Shown: piece after piece, positions 39,701 through 48,904 of the stretch
How positions within the stretch are numbered: position 1 is the first letter of the stretch
How the letters are laid out: each line of letters begins with the position of its first letter
Assembly (NCBI GenBank): GCA_002321895.1
Contig: DCMZ01000002.1
Location: 1-64,000, forward strand
Length of the DNA stretch: 64,000 nucleotides
DNA from: Bdellovibrionaceae bacterium UBA1609
GTDB lineage: Bacteria; Bdellovibrionota; Bdellovibrionia; Bdellovibrionales; UBA1609
Direction: 5' to 3'
Position numbers and translations under genes: made by a program
The notes under the pieces: generated by a model
The model's input: the letters and a program-made list of their open reading frames with translations, nothing else
Database searches by the model: none
Told to the model about the DNA's origin: nothing

Positions 39701-41008
39701 ATGAATAGACTCCCTCATATCAAAACTTGGTCACTACCTTCCCTTTTGCAAGTGGTGAAGGATGGAAGTTTAACTTCGGGAGAGTTCCAAGTGGGAGGTC
39801 ATTTAAGTTTTAATGGCCGCTCGCTTTGCCTAAAAGGGGGAGGCGGGTCCATTGAGATTTCTCATTCAAGTGATCGTTTGAAATTGGAATTGGATCAGGG
39901 TCTCATCTACCTAGCGATTGTGAACTTAAAACTGGAGTTGTCGACAGCGGCTGAGGCTGTTTTCCATCTTGAAAGAGTTACAGAGTTAAAGCCTTTGGTT
40001 CCTGAAAAGCGCAGGTATTTTGTTGATTCCCATGTGAAGTTAGAAAGTGTCGAGCTGTGGCAACAGTTCTTAAAAGCGACACATGATTTTTTTCAATCCG
40101 AGCAGTTCCTGCATGTAGAGACCCCTTCTTTGACAGATTGTCCAGGTATGGAGCCCACTCTGGATCCCATTCAAGCAAACACAATCCCTTTAGGAAGCGA
40201 GTTTGAAACTTATCTGCCCACCAGTCCGGAACTGTCCTTGAAGAAATTTGTAGCGGCCCATTGTGCAGATGTTTACGAAGTGAGGAAGTGTTTTAGGGAT
40301 AAGGAGCTCACTCCTTGGCATGAGCCCGAGTTCACCATGATGGAGTGGTATAGAACTTTCGATGATGTGTCGGGTCTTATAGACACCTTTAAAAGATGGA
40401 TGCAGGCTTTACAATTGGGTTTGGCGGGAACGCGTAAGATGCCGGATTTAAAAGTGATTTCAGTGAGGGAAGCCTTTCAAGGAGCTTTAGGTGAAACGTT
40501 GAATCCGAAAGTGGACTTGCCTGATTTACAGCAGATGTTTCTTCGAAACAATTTGGAGTTTTCCGAAAGCGACCAATTCGAAGATCTGATTTCACGACTT
40601 CTTGTGGAAAAAATTGAGCCCTGGCTATTACAACAGGGAACCGCTATAGCTCTTGTGGACTATCCTCAAAAAATGGCTGCCTTATCTAGAATTGATTCAG
40701 AGGGGTGGGCTCAAAGAGTAGAAATCTATTGGGAAGGGGTTGAGCTGGCAAATGGGTTCGACGAGCTGACGGATGGGGAGGAACAGCGGAAAAGATTCCA
40801 ACAGGATAATCATTCTCGAGTGGCTATGGGACGTTCTCCTTTGGCTGGGGATGAGGCTTTTTTGCGAGCCCTAGACTGGGGATTGCCTCCTTGCGCGGGA
40901 ATTGCCGTGGGACTAGATCGTGTGTTTATGCAGTTGTTTGAACTAGAGAATATAAAAAAAGCCAACCCATTTAATTGGAGTTGGCGCATTCAATCCAAAG
41001 ATTTTTAA
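39701..41008 (+). CDS. epmA: EpmA-like lysyl-tRNA synthetase paralogue with N-terminal extension
   Basis: 435 residues from ATG 39701, better than the listed upstream TTG (12 residues earlier). Class II synthetase core: CPGMEPTLDPIQ with the EpmA loop, YLPTSPELSLKK, EVRKCFRDKELTPWHEPEFT (motif 2) and GIAVGLDRVFMQLF (motif 3). EpmA attaches (R)-beta-lysine to elongation factor P. E. coli EpmA has 325 residues; about 95 extra residues at the N-terminus here have strands like an OB domain (SGEFQVGGHLSF). efp and epmB are not in the window. So it is EpmA-like with a possible extra domain. Confidence 0.85.
   Translation: MNRLPHIKTWSLPSLLQVVKDGSLTSGEFQVGGHLSFNGRSLCLKGGGGSIEISHSSDRLKLELDQGLIYLAIVNLKLELSTAAEAVFHLERVTELKPLVPEKRRYFVDSHVKLESVELWQQFLKATHDFFQSEQFLHVETPSLTDCPGMEPTLDPIQANTIPLGSEFETYLPTSPELSLKKFVAAHCADVYEVRKCFRDKELTPWHEPEFTMMEWYRTFDDVSGLIDTFKRWMQALQLGLAGTRKMPDLKVISVREAFQGALGETLNPKVDLPDLQQMFLRNNLEFSESDQFEDLISRLLVEKIEPWLLQQGTAIALVDYPQKMAALSRIDSEGWAQRVEIYWEGVELANGFDELTDGEEQRKRFQQDNHSRVAMGRSPLAGDEAFLRALDWGLPPCAGIAVGLDRVFMQLFELENIKKANPFNWSWRIQSKDF
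40954..40985 (-). terminator. Terminator of the HU/IHF gene, inside epmA
   Basis: On the minus strand GCCAAC...GTTGGC (extended by CC/GG with one bulge) precedes TTTTTTT. It lies 30 bases past the HU/IHF stop and within the 3' coding end of the convergent epmA gene. Confidence 0.75.
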
Positions 41009-41013
41009 TAGTC

Positions 41014-41298
41014 TTACTCTATGTTTTTATTGATATCTTCTTTGAGCTCTTTTCCCACTTTGAAAAATGGAAGCTTCTTTTCGCCTACGTTGATGACTTC
41101 ACCAGTTCTAGGGTTTCGACCTTTATAGGAACCGTACTCTCGGTTGACAAAAGAGCCAAAACCGCGAATTTCAATACGATCATTTTTGAGTAGGGCATCG
41201 ACCATGGAATCAAAAATTGTATTCACCACAGTCTCGGCTTTGACCCGAGTGATTCCGGTTTTTTCGGATACCAAGTTGATTAAATCGGCCTTTGTCAT
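41014..41298 (-). CDS. HU/IHF-family DNA-binding protein
   Basis: 94 residues, IHF-alpha/HU size. It starts MTKADLINLVSEKTGIT, has the helix-helix core and the beta-arm GRNPRTGEVINV with the intercalating Pro, and RGFGSFVNREY. It bends DNA as a dimer. Whether it is HU or an IHF subunit is not clear; R-E-Y-G in the saddle favours IHF-like. Convergent with epmA (5 bp apart). One of two architectural proteins within 2 kb. Confidence 0.93.
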   Translation of the reverse strand: MTKADLINLVSEKTGITRVKAETVVNTIFDSMVDALLKNDRIEIRGFGSFVNREYGSYKGRNPRTGEVINVGEKKLPFFKVGKELKEDINKNIE

Positions 41299-41453
41299 TT
41301 TATCACCTGCAATGCTTCGTAAGTGTTTGAAACTACTTTAATTGTAGTCATTTTTGCGAAACCAAGCCAGATTTAATTCGGAAAAGCCAGATGCAATGGG
41401 CGAAAGGCGAGTTAAATCGTCTAAAAATCAACTCTTGGTGTCATTTCGAGGGG

Positions 41454-42743
41454 TTAGGCCTCTGCTTTCAGATAGTCGACCAGGTCATTTTCGCGATATC
41501 TGCCAGTGGAAAGTAGAATCCGACCATAGGCATCGATGGTTTGCTCCACCATATTGTCCACGTCAAAAAGCTCGACCACTTTCTTACGTGCCTTTTCACC
41601 CACTTCGTTGGCAGAGACCTGTTCCGTAAATACTTTGATAATGAGATGGGCCAACGAGGCTCTGTCGGCCGGTCGAATAAGAAAGCCATCTTGTCCATCT
41701 TCAACAATGGTTGAAATGGGACTGACTTCAGAGCCAATGATCACTTTCTTTTGAGCCATGGCTTCAATCAAACCGGGTTCAAATCCAGTGGTTCTCGAAC
41801 TTAAATCGACAAATACGTCGGCAAGTGAAATGTAGTCAGGAATATCAACGTTTCGAATGGCCCCCGCAAAAACGACCTTTGAGCCCAAGGCTAACTGTAG
41901 CATTTCATATTGTAGCTGGCGCTTGAGTGGGCCATTCCCAACAATGATCAATCGTGCAGATGGCTTTTTAATAGTTACCTTTTCGAAGGCTTTCAAAATA
42001 TTTAATACATCTTCTAACTCGGACATATCGGTAAATGTCATCACAACAGGGGAGTTACCAGGAACTTTTAGACTTTCACGTAATTCACTGGATTTTTCGC
42101 GCTCTGCGAGATCACCAATTTCAATCCCATAGGGAACAATGTAAGTTTTGAGTTCGGGATACATGTAATAGCGTTCTAAGACGACTCTTTGCTGTGGACT
42201 GGTAACGAACACTCCGTCGGCAGAATTCAATACTTTTCGATCACCCCTAAGATAAGTCGCTGCAAACTTATAGACCATGGCGATTCCAGTTCTCACCAGA
42301 TCACTCACACTATCTTGGGCCATGCCCATAATGGCAAAGAGCTGAGACATATCCGTCGCATCCGAATCAAAAGCCACGGCCACTTTATAGGCTTTACGTC
42401 GTCGAGCCACAGCGATTCCATGACGGTCAATACAATGGGCGATATGAAATGGATTTTCAGTGTGAAGAGCCTTAAATTTTGCATTAAAGAGGTCATTAAT
42501 ACGCAGGTCTGAAGTCTCTTTATTCCCAATAAAATGAGCTGATACGCCATCTTTTTCAATAAGGTCTTTTCCCTGTGGATTCTTCCAAGAAATAACAGTG
42601 ACTTTGTGGCCGGCTTTGGCAAGACCCTTGGCTATTGGCCATAGAAATCCATGGTCCGCTGCCCGGCCCAATATCGGGAAATATCTGGCGATGATACAAA
42701 TATTGAGAGTTTCAGGTAGGCGAGTTTTATTTCTCCAAAACAT
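41454..42743 (-). CDS. Family 4-type glycosyltransferase
   Basis: 429 residues from ATG 42743, which has GAAGGAG eight bases upstream; the frame runs 33 residues further into mutT. GT-B fold: N-terminal ICIIARYFPILGRAADHG, then DGVFVTSPQQRVVLERYY, IVPYGIEIGDL, LIIVGNGPLKRQL and the acceptor/donor loop TGFEPGLIEAMAQKKVIIGSE (E-x7-E motif). It transfers a sugar from a nucleotide donor, perhaps to LPS or a surface glycan. Its start is 14 bp after the mutT stop, so they are cotranscribed with pyrD and gdhA. Confidence 0.88.
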   Translation of the reverse strand: MFWRNKTRLPETLNICIIARYFPILGRAADHGFLWPIAKGLAKAGHKVTVISWKNPQGKDLIEKDGVSAHFIGNKETSDLRINDLFNAKFKALHTENPFHIAHCIDRHGIAVARRRKAYKVAVAFDSDATDMSQLFAIMGMAQDSVSDLVRTGIAMVYKFAATYLRGDRKVLNSADGVFVTSPQQRVVLERYYMYPELKTYIVPYGIEIGDLAEREKSSELRESLKVPGNSPVVMTFTDMSELEDVLNILKAFEKVTIKKPSARLIIVGNGPLKRQLQYEMLQLALGSKVVFAGAIRNVDIPDYISLADVFVDLSSRTTGFEPGLIEAMAQKKVIIGSEVSPISTIVEDGQDGFLIRPADRASLAHLIIKVFTEQVSANEVGEKARKKVVELFDVDNMVEQTIDAYGRILLSTGRYRENDLVDYLKAEA

Positions 42744-42757
42744 TTTAAAAATCTCCT

Positions 42758-43174
42758 TCAAAAACTTTCCAAAAGGCGCGGAAGCACTTTCTGGTTGGCA
42801 TCGGGGAGTTGAATTTCTTGAAATTCTTTTTTTGTCACCCATCTAAGGCCATTATGGTGATGAGTTCTTGGCTCGCCTTTCCAGTAATCCACTTTAAAAA
42901 ATAAAATGATGATTCCTACATCTCCATATTGATGTGTCGTTGAGAGTAAGAGGGGGCCCACTTGGGCATCGATACCTAATTCCTCTTCCAGTTCTCTTTT
43001 TAAAGCCATTTCTGGGGATTCGTTGGCTTCAATTTTGCCCCCAGGAAATTCCCAAACCCCTGGTAATGAGGAGCCTTCAGGGCGTTGCCCCAGTAAGACT
43101 TTACCTTCTTTAGAAATGACTCCGGCAACGACTGGAATCCATGTAGGTCTTTTTTTTCGACTCGAAGAGCTCAT
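42758..43174 (-). CDS. mutT: MutT-type Nudix hydrolase (8-oxo-dGTP diphosphatase)
   Basis: 138 residues, MutT size. The Nudix box GGKIEANESPEMALKRELEE continues to ELGI, complete with R-E-x-x-E-E. WIPVVAGVI and GVWEFPGGKIE mark the MutT group. It removes 8-oxo-dGTP from the nucleotide pool. It sits between pyrD (9 bp upstream) and the glycosyltransferase gene. I call the symbol by subfamily resemblance. Confidence 0.88.
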   Translation of the reverse strand: MSSSSRKKRPTWIPVVAGVISKEGKVLLGQRPEGSSLPGVWEFPGGKIEANESPEMALKRELEEELGIDAQVGPLLLSTTHQYGDVGIIILFFKVDYWKGEPRTHHHNGLRWVTKKEFQEIQLPDANQKVLPRLLESF

Positions 43175-43183
43175 GAGAGGATC

Positions 43184-44176
43184 TTACTGAATATTTTTAA
43201 ATTTATCACTCACTCGTTTAAAGAAAAACGGTCCATCAAATACTAACGCCGAGTAAACCTGGATAAGATCAGCGCCGAGATCTAATCGCCGTTTCACGTC
43301 TTCTGGCGTCAATATCCCTCCAGCCGAAATTATAAGCTTATTATTGCGGCGGTCACCCAGATGCTTCAGCGCATTTTCGAGCATTCTCTCCGAGAGATGA
43401 GCCAACGGTGCCCCCGACATTCCGCCACTGTCTGTGGGGAAAGGAAGGCCCTGCGGGCGAAATGTGGTGGTGTTTGTTAAAATCCATCCATCGACTCCAA
43501 GATCGTAGGAAAGATCCAATACCGTGTGTAAATGCTCATCTTCCAAGTCAGGGGAGAGTTTAAGTAGAAGCGGCTTTTCTCCCTGATTGCAGTCCACTAC
43601 AGGCTTCAAGAACTGAGAAAATGCGTTGGGTGAAAAGAGGTCGCGAAGACCTTTAGTGTTGGGGCTACTAATATTCACCACATAGGCGTCTGCCACCGAT
43701 TTCATTTTTTCCATGACTTTTACGTAGTCATCGCTGGCGTTCTGATTTTCGGTATCGCGATTTTTTCCTAAATTTATAAAAAGTGGAGGCAGGTTAGGAT
43801 GGCTTTCTTTGGCCTGGACAATATTTTCGTATATAGCCTCCATGCCTTTATTGGGAAAGCCCATCTTGTTCCAAAGGGCCTTGTGGCCTATGTTTCGATC
43901 TAAAATCTTACCGGGATTTGGAGATTGTGGTTTCGGAGTGATGGTTCCCAGCTCTATGAAACCACAACCGAGTTTGTTCCAAGCGAAAATGGCTTCACCA
44001 TTCTTATCCACCCCACCAGCGATCCCCAAGGGGTTATCAAACTCCAAATTTTGAAAAGTGAGTGATCTCCACTTACAGCTGGAAGACGGCAGAAAAGGGC
44101 TCATCAAATTTATTGCGGGTAAGCTAAGATGATGAGCTAGGGATGGTGGAAGTAGGTACCAGGGTTTTATACCCAT
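43184..44176 (-). CDS. pyrD: Dihydroorotate dehydrogenase, class 2
   Basis: 330 residues from ATG 44176, which lies 2 bases after the gdhA stop; the frame stays open 35 residues further into gdhA without meaning. Class 2 features: a membrane-association N-terminal helix (WYLLPPSLAHHLSLPA), NPLGIAGGVDKNGE, the FMN-site GTITPKPQSPNPGK, the catalytic Ser in NISSPNTKGLRDLF, and TNTTT near the end. It oxidises dihydroorotate with quinone at the inner membrane. Very short distance to gdhA implies a common transcript. Confidence 0.95.
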   Translation of the reverse strand: MGIKPWYLLPPSLAHHLSLPAINLMSPFLPSSSCKWRSLTFQNLEFDNPLGIAGGVDKNGEAIFAWNKLGCGFIELGTITPKPQSPNPGKILDRNIGHKALWNKMGFPNKGMEAIYENIVQAKESHPNLPPLFINLGKNRDTENQNASDDYVKVMEKMKSVADAYVVNISSPNTKGLRDLFSPNAFSQFLKPVVDCNQGEKPLLLKLSPDLEDEHLHTVLDLSYDLGVDGWILTNTTTFRPQGLPFPTDSGGMSGAPLAHLSERMLENALKHLGDRRNNKLIISAGGILTPEDVKRRLDLGADLIQVYSALVFDGPFFFKRVSDKFKNIQ

Positions 44177-44178
44177 AA

Positions 44179-45432
44179 TTAGAGTAGGCCTCTCAACTTC
44201 ATGGCCTGCTCTAAGCGTTTTAAAGAGACAGCCATTGCGGAAGTACGCATGTCCTGACCTTCTTTTTGAGAAAACTCCCAAACCTTTTTAAAGGCAGGAT
44301 CCATTACGCTTTTAAGTTTTGATCTCACTTCTTCTTCGGTCCAAAATAACCATACAATGTCTTGTACCCATTCAAAGTAACTGACGATGACACCACCGCC
44401 GTTAGCCAAAATATCGGGAACAACTAATTTCTTTTTCTTGAATAGAATTTCTGAAGCATTGTTTGTTACGGGGCCATTAGCTCCTTCAATAATAATATCG
44501 GCTTGAATATCGTCCGCATTGTCGCTGGTGATCACTCCATCCAACGCACAGGGTGCTAAAACGTCCACTTTTAACTCTAGAAGTTCCTCATTGGTAATGT
44601 CTTTTGCCGAAGGGTATCCGTTGACCACTTTATTGTCTTCCACGTATTCCACAAGTTCAGGCACGTTTAAACCTTCAGGGTTATAGATCCCACCAGAGAC
44701 ATCACTCACAGCTACAATTTTAGCTCCAAGTTTATGGGCCTCGATGGCCGCATGCATTCCCACTTTACCAAACCCTTGAATGGCAATGGTTGAGTCTTTC
44801 AGCTCTCGACCCAGCGCTTCCAGGGCGCTCATGGTGCAAAACACCACGCCTAGCCCTGTTGCCGCTTCTCTTCCCATAGATCCGCCGATTTCGATGGGTT
44901 TTCCTGTGACCACGCCGGTTTGACAGTAGCCTGATTCTTTAGAATAGGTGTCTAGCATCCACGCCATAGTTTGAGCGCTGGTGCCAACGTCAGGAGCGGG
45001 AATATCTTTATCCGGGCCAATAAAAGGCACGAGTTCGGTAGTGAAATTGCGGGTTAGGTTTTCGAGCTCCGCTTTAGACAAGCTGTTTTGATCTACTGTG
45101 ATTCCACCCTTTGCGCCACCGAGAGGAAGTCCTAAAAGTGAGTTTTTATAGGTCATGAGGGCAGCGAGAGCGGCCACTTCACTTAAATTGACACTGGGGT
45201 GGTATCTCAACCCACCTTTGAATGGACCGAGAGTTTGGTTATGTTGAACTCGATAGCCTGCAAAAATTTGGACCGTTCCATCATCCATTCTACAAGGGAC
45301 CGACACGGTGATGGCTCGACGAGGCGTTTCCAGGCGTCTCAGTGCATTTCCGTTGAGATCAACGATTTGCCCAGCCGTTTCCACGGTTTTAATGACGTTT
45401 CTATAGAGGTGACTAGATGTTACGCCTTCCAT
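44179..45432 (-). CDS. gdhA: Glutamate dehydrogenase (Glu/Leu/Phe/Val family)
   Basis: 417 residues, the length of hexameric GDH. VQHNQTLGPFKGGLRYHP, LPLGGAKGGI with the catalytic Lys/Gly, PAPDVGTSAQTMAWM, and the coenzyme fold IAIQGFGKVGMHAA (G-x-G-x-x-G) with Asp after strand 2 (VSDVSG). VIVSYFEWVQD is the usual C-terminal landmark. It converts glutamate to 2-oxoglutarate and ammonia. Asp at the cofactor position suggests NAD use. With gcv genes it fits amino-acid catabolism. Confidence 0.95.
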   Translation of the reverse strand: MEGVTSSHLYRNVIKTVETAGQIVDLNGNALRRLETPRRAITVSVPCRMDDGTVQIFAGYRVQHNQTLGPFKGGLRYHPSVNLSEVAALAALMTYKNSLLGLPLGGAKGGITVDQNSLSKAELENLTRNFTTELVPFIGPDKDIPAPDVGTSAQTMAWMLDTYSKESGYCQTGVVTGKPIEIGGSMGREAATGLGVVFCTMSALEALGRELKDSTIAIQGFGKVGMHAAIEAHKLGAKIVAVSDVSGGIYNPEGLNVPELVEYVEDNKVVNGYPSAKDITNEELLELKVDVLAPCALDGVITSDNADDIQADIIIEGANGPVTNNASEILFKKKKLVVPDILANGGGVIVSYFEWVQDIVWLFWTEEEVRSKLKSVMDPAFKKVWEFSQKEGQDMRTSAMAVSLKRLEQAMKLRGLL

Positions 45433-45518
45433 TTTATGCTCCCGTCCATTGAATTAAGTGGGCAGAACCTAATGATACGAAAAGAGAAAGTCCACTTAAT
45501 TTTTGCTAAGGTTGACCC

Positions 45519-45620
45519 ATGAAATTATTTGCAATTGGGTGGAAGTTCACCCCGCGACGCTTGGTCCCATTGTACAATTATCTGGGACGCCACTGTGCTC
45601 AACTTGTGATATTTAAATAA
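45519..45620 (+). CDS. Possible 33-residue peptide
   Basis: ATG 45519 follows AAGG seven bases upstream. The short peptide is hydrophobic/basic (MKLFAIGWKFTPRRLVPLY region). It lies between gdhA and the heptose-kinase-like gene, whose SD starts about 13 bases after the stop. No family and no promoter seen; it may be chance. Confidence 0.25.
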   Translation: MKLFAIGWKFTPRRLVPLYNYLGRHCAQLVIFK

Positions 45621-45642
45621 GTCTATTTAAAAGGAGCGCCCT

Positions 45643-46671
45643 TTGAGTTTAAATCTGGATTCAACCTTTAAATCCTCAATACCTGATCGTTTAGAAGAGC
45701 TCAAATCCACCAAAGTAGTGATTGTTGGTGATGTGGGATTAGATGAATATATTCAGGGGGACGTTCGGAAAATCAGTCCGGAAGCTCCTGTTCCTGTGGT
45801 TGAGGTGAATTCTGAGTCAGCTAAGCTGGGACTGAGCTGTAATGTGGCAGCTAATGTCGTCAGTTTGGGCGGCCAGGTGGAACTCATTGGCGTTGTAGGT
45901 ATGGATAGAGCTCGGGAGCAAGTTTCACAGCTGCTCGAGGACAGTGGAGTCAGCTCCAAATCTTTGATTGTGGATGAATCTCGGCCGACCACTCGAAAGA
46001 CCCGGATTATGGCAGAGCATCAACAGGTGGTTCGGGTGGATCACGAACACAAACGGTTTGTGGATACAAAGATCGAAGATCAAATTTTGCAGCAGTTGGA
46101 ATCTCAGTTGGAAAGCTGTCGCGGCGTTATCCTAGAGGATTATGCGAAGGGTGTTCTCAGTGAAAGAGTATGCCAACAGGTCATTCAAATGGCTCGGCAG
46201 AAACAAGTTCCCGTACTGGTGGATCCTTATAAATCATCTCCCATTCACTTTTATAGAGGAGCTTCGTTACTCACCCCGAATAGAGACGAAGCCATTTTCC
46301 TGTCCGGTATTCTCTTGGATGAAATGCATCACAAGGAAGATTTCATTGAGAAGGTGGGTCGCAGCTTAATGGAGCAAATTCAATCTGAAAATATGGTGAT
46401 CACAGAAGGGAAAAGGGGAATGTGTTTATTTGATAAAGACAGTACCTTACAGCTTCCCACTTTTGCTCGTGACGTGTTCGATGTGACTGGAGCCGGAGAT
46501 ACAGTGATTGCAGCTGTGGCTTTGGGGTGGTGTTCGGGTTGGACTCTGCCAGAGGCCTGTATGATGGCGAATTTTGCCGCTGGCTATGTGGTCAGTCAAC
46601 TCGGCTGTGTCACTTGTTCACCTGAGAATTTGAAGGCCGAAATTCTAGCTCATGGGTCCACCGCTGTATAA
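45643..46671 (+). CDS. RfaE/HldE N-terminal-like carbohydrate kinase
   Basis: 342 residues from TTG 45643; AAAAGGAG lies eight bases upstream and supports this rare start. PfkB fold of the heptose-7-phosphate kinase type: VIVGDVGLDEYIQGDVRKIS (D-x-x-x-D), SPEAPVPVVEV, GLSCNVAANVVSLG, TPNRDEA and DVTGAGDTVIAAVAL with the catalytic Asp. RfaE1 phosphorylates heptose for LPS core. No adenylyltransferase domain (HldE half 2) is attached. The heptose assignment is by similarity to RfaE. Confidence 0.85.
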   Translation: MSLNLDSTFKSSIPDRLEELKSTKVVIVGDVGLDEYIQGDVRKISPEAPVPVVEVNSESAKLGLSCNVAANVVSLGGQVELIGVVGMDRAREQVSQLLEDSGVSSKSLIVDESRPTTRKTRIMAEHQQVVRVDHEHKRFVDTKIEDQILQQLESQLESCRGVILEDYAKGVLSERVCQQVIQMARQKQVPVLVDPYKSSPIHFYRGASLLTPNRDEAIFLSGILLDEMHHKEDFIEKVGRSLMEQIQSENMVITEGKRGMCLFDKDSTLQLPTFARDVFDVTGAGDTVIAAVALGWCSGWTLPEACMMANFAAGYVVSQLGCVTCSPENLKAEILAHGSTAV

Positions 46672-46781
46672 AGGTGTCAAAATAGGTCTCTAAGCCTGGG
46701 TAAGTATTTTATTTCTTTCCAAATGGGTGATTTTTTCCCACCAAGAGATGCAAAATATGCTAGTTTCCGGGCTTTTAGGAG

Positions 46782-47843
46782 ATGATGAGATTGGGAACTG
46801 TAAATTTTTACGATTTTAACATGAGTGCGCTGGAGCAGTTTTTTGTAACTCGTGGTGAAAAGAAGTTCAGAGCTCAGCAGATGTTTCAGTGGGTGTATGC
46901 CCGAGGTATCACTGACCCAGAGCAAATGACCAATCTCTCCAAGGCCTTTAGGGCGGAAATTCCTCAACTATTTTCATTTGATCTGCCGCAAACCATTAAG
47001 CACCTCAGCAGTGTGGATGGGACTCAGAAGTTTCTCTTTGATATGGGAGACAACATGTCCGTAGAGTCGGTGCTGATTCCTTCGGGGGACCGAAATACTC
47101 TCTGTGTGTCTTCGGAAGTGGGATGTAATTTGGCCTGTAAGTTTTGTTTCACAGGCAAGCAGAAGTTGTTAAAGCGACTTTCTGTTTCACAGATTATGGG
47201 TCAGTTTCTACAAGTGAAACAGGCTTGTCCTGATCAGCCGATAACCAACATCGTTTTTATGGGTATGGGGGAGCCGTTGGATAACCCTGAGGCCGTATTT
47301 GCAAGTATTGAGATTCTAAACAACACCTGGGGGCTCAATCTTTCGCGCAAGAAAATCACGGTTTCAACGTCTGGTCTTGTAGACAAAATCCCATTAGTTT
47401 CCAAGTCGGGAGCTCGGTTGGCTGTGAGTCTTAATGGGTCTAATGATCGGGTGCGCTCCGATGTAATGCCCATTAATAAAAAATGGAATATCAAAGCTCT
47501 GCTGGATGCTTGTTTGGAGCACTACAGAGCCACGAATGATAAAATCACCTTCGAGTATGTATTGCTCGCCGGAGTGACGGATTCCTTGGATCATGCACGA
47601 GAGCTGTACCATTTGACTAAAAATGTGCCATGTAAGCTCAATATCATCCCATTTAATGAGCATCCTGATTCTGGATATCAGCGCCCTAAGGATTCTGCTA
47701 TTGACAGGTTTCAACATGAGTTGATTCGTTTGGGAGCTCATGTTCTAAGAAGAAAGACCATGGGAAGAGATATATTCGCCGCTTGCGGGCAACTCAACTC
47801 GACGGCAAACAAACATCCACAATTAGAAACCTTATCTCAATAA
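46782..47843 (+). CDS. rlmN: 23S rRNA/tRNA (adenine-C2) methyltransferase RlmN
   Basis: 353 residues. Radical SAM with GCNLACKFCFTGKQ (C-x3-C-x2-C), FMGMGEPLDNPEAV, ACLEHYRA and the catalytic C-terminal Cys in DIFAACGQL. RlmN methylates A2503 and tRNA A37. AGGAG ends one base before ATG 46782, too close for that start; ATG 46785 or TTG 46791 are better spaced, a small uncertainty of one to three residues. The PfkB kinase follows. Confidence 0.95.
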   Translation: MMRLGTVNFYDFNMSALEQFFVTRGEKKFRAQQMFQWVYARGITDPEQMTNLSKAFRAEIPQLFSFDLPQTIKHLSSVDGTQKFLFDMGDNMSVESVLIPSGDRNTLCVSSEVGCNLACKFCFTGKQKLLKRLSVSQIMGQFLQVKQACPDQPITNIVFMGMGEPLDNPEAVFASIEILNNTWGLNLSRKKITVSTSGLVDKIPLVSKSGARLAVSLNGSNDRVRSDVMPINKKWNIKALLDACLEHYRATNDKITFEYVLLAGVTDSLDHARELYHLTKNVPCKLNIIPFNEHPDSGYQRPKDSAIDRFQHELIRLGAHVLRRKTMGRDIFAACGQLNSTANKHPQLETLSQ

Positions 47844-47860
47844 AATTTTTGGGGGCAAAG

Positions 47861-48769
47861 ATGTCAGAAGTTTTAGTAGTAGGTAGTGTTGGTTACGACA
47901 CTATATCAACACCAGTGGGTCAACGAGAACATATTCTCGGTGGCTCTGCCAATTATTTTTCACTCGCGGCTTCACACTACAGTAAAGTGAATGTAGTGGG
48001 AGTGGTTGGTGATGACTACGAAGAAGATCATAAAAAAATTCTTACCGACCGAAAGGTGGATCTGTCTGGGTTGCAACAAATCCCAGGGAAAACTTTTTGT
48101 TGGGAAGGAAAGTATGAGAATGACATGAATGAGGCCATTACTTTGGACACTCAACTGAATGTTTTCGAAAATTTTGATCCCAAAATACCAGAGGCTTATA
48201 AGAAGTCCTCTTACCTATTTCTCGCCAATATCGATCCTATTTTGCAAATGCAGGTTCTTGATCAGGTGGAATCACCTAAACTTGTTGGCGTAGATACAAT
48301 GAACTTTTGGATTAGCTCTAAGCTGGATGAATTAAAGAAGGTTTTAGAGAGAGTGGACGTTCTGTTAATTAATGAAGGGGAAGCCCGCGAATTGACAGGT
48401 ATGTGGAACGGTGTCGCTGCAGCTCAGAAGCTAGCTGAAATGGGTCCAAAAGGTGTTGTGATTAAGCGTGGAGAGTACGGTTTCTTGATGTACGCTGAAA
48501 ATCAATACTTCATCTTGCCGGCCTTTCCGGTGAAAGACGTTGTCGATCCAACGGGCGCTGGTGATACTTTTGCTGGTGGATTTTTCGGATATCTTTCCAA
48601 AGTCAATGATGGGTGGAACATCAATCACCTCAAGCAAGCGTGTGTTCATGGTTGTTTGATGGCGAGTTTTACGGTGGAGTCATTTGGTGTCGATGCTCTC
48701 GTCGGATTGGATTGGGCTGAGATTGAAAAACGTCATGCTCTCTACAAGTCGGTAATTACTGGGCATTAG
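47861..48769 (+). CDS. PfkB-family sugar kinase
   Basis: 302 residues from ATG 47861 (upstream open frame overlaps rlmN and is not meaningful). GSVGYDTISTPVGQREHILGG and GGSANYFSLAAS at the N-terminus, INEGEARELTG, and the anion hole with catalytic base DPTGAGDTFAGGF. Ribokinase family; substrate not decided from sequence. Not the adjacent RfaE-like type, so two different PfkB kinases surround rlmN. SD GGGGG is present seven bases upstream. Confidence 0.88.
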   Translation: MSEVLVVGSVGYDTISTPVGQREHILGGSANYFSLAASHYSKVNVVGVVGDDYEEDHKKILTDRKVDLSGLQQIPGKTFCWEGKYENDMNEAITLDTQLNVFENFDPKIPEAYKKSSYLFLANIDPILQMQVLDQVESPKLVGVDTMNFWISSKLDELKKVLERVDVLLINEGEARELTGMWNGVAAAQKLAEMGPKGVVIKRGEYGFLMYAENQYFILPAFPVKDVVDPTGAGDTFAGGFFGYLSKVNDGWNINHLKQACVHGCLMASFTVESFGVDALVGLDWAEIEKRHALYKSVITGH

Positions 48770-48796
48770 TCGGGAACACTAAGTAGATCTTTTGGC

Positions 48797-48825
48797 AAAG
48801 CAGGACTGAGGTCCTGCTTTTTTTT
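48797..48825 (+). terminator. Terminator after the PfkB gene
   Basis: AAAGCAGGAC pairs with GTCCTGCTTT across a TGAG loop, 10 bp, followed by T to 48825. Confidence 0.9.
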
Positions 48826-48904
48826 GGTCTTTGCACGAAAAATCTAGAAAATTCCATCACTTAAGTAAATTAAATGGATGAGGTGGCCGATTTATTAACT
48901 GGAT

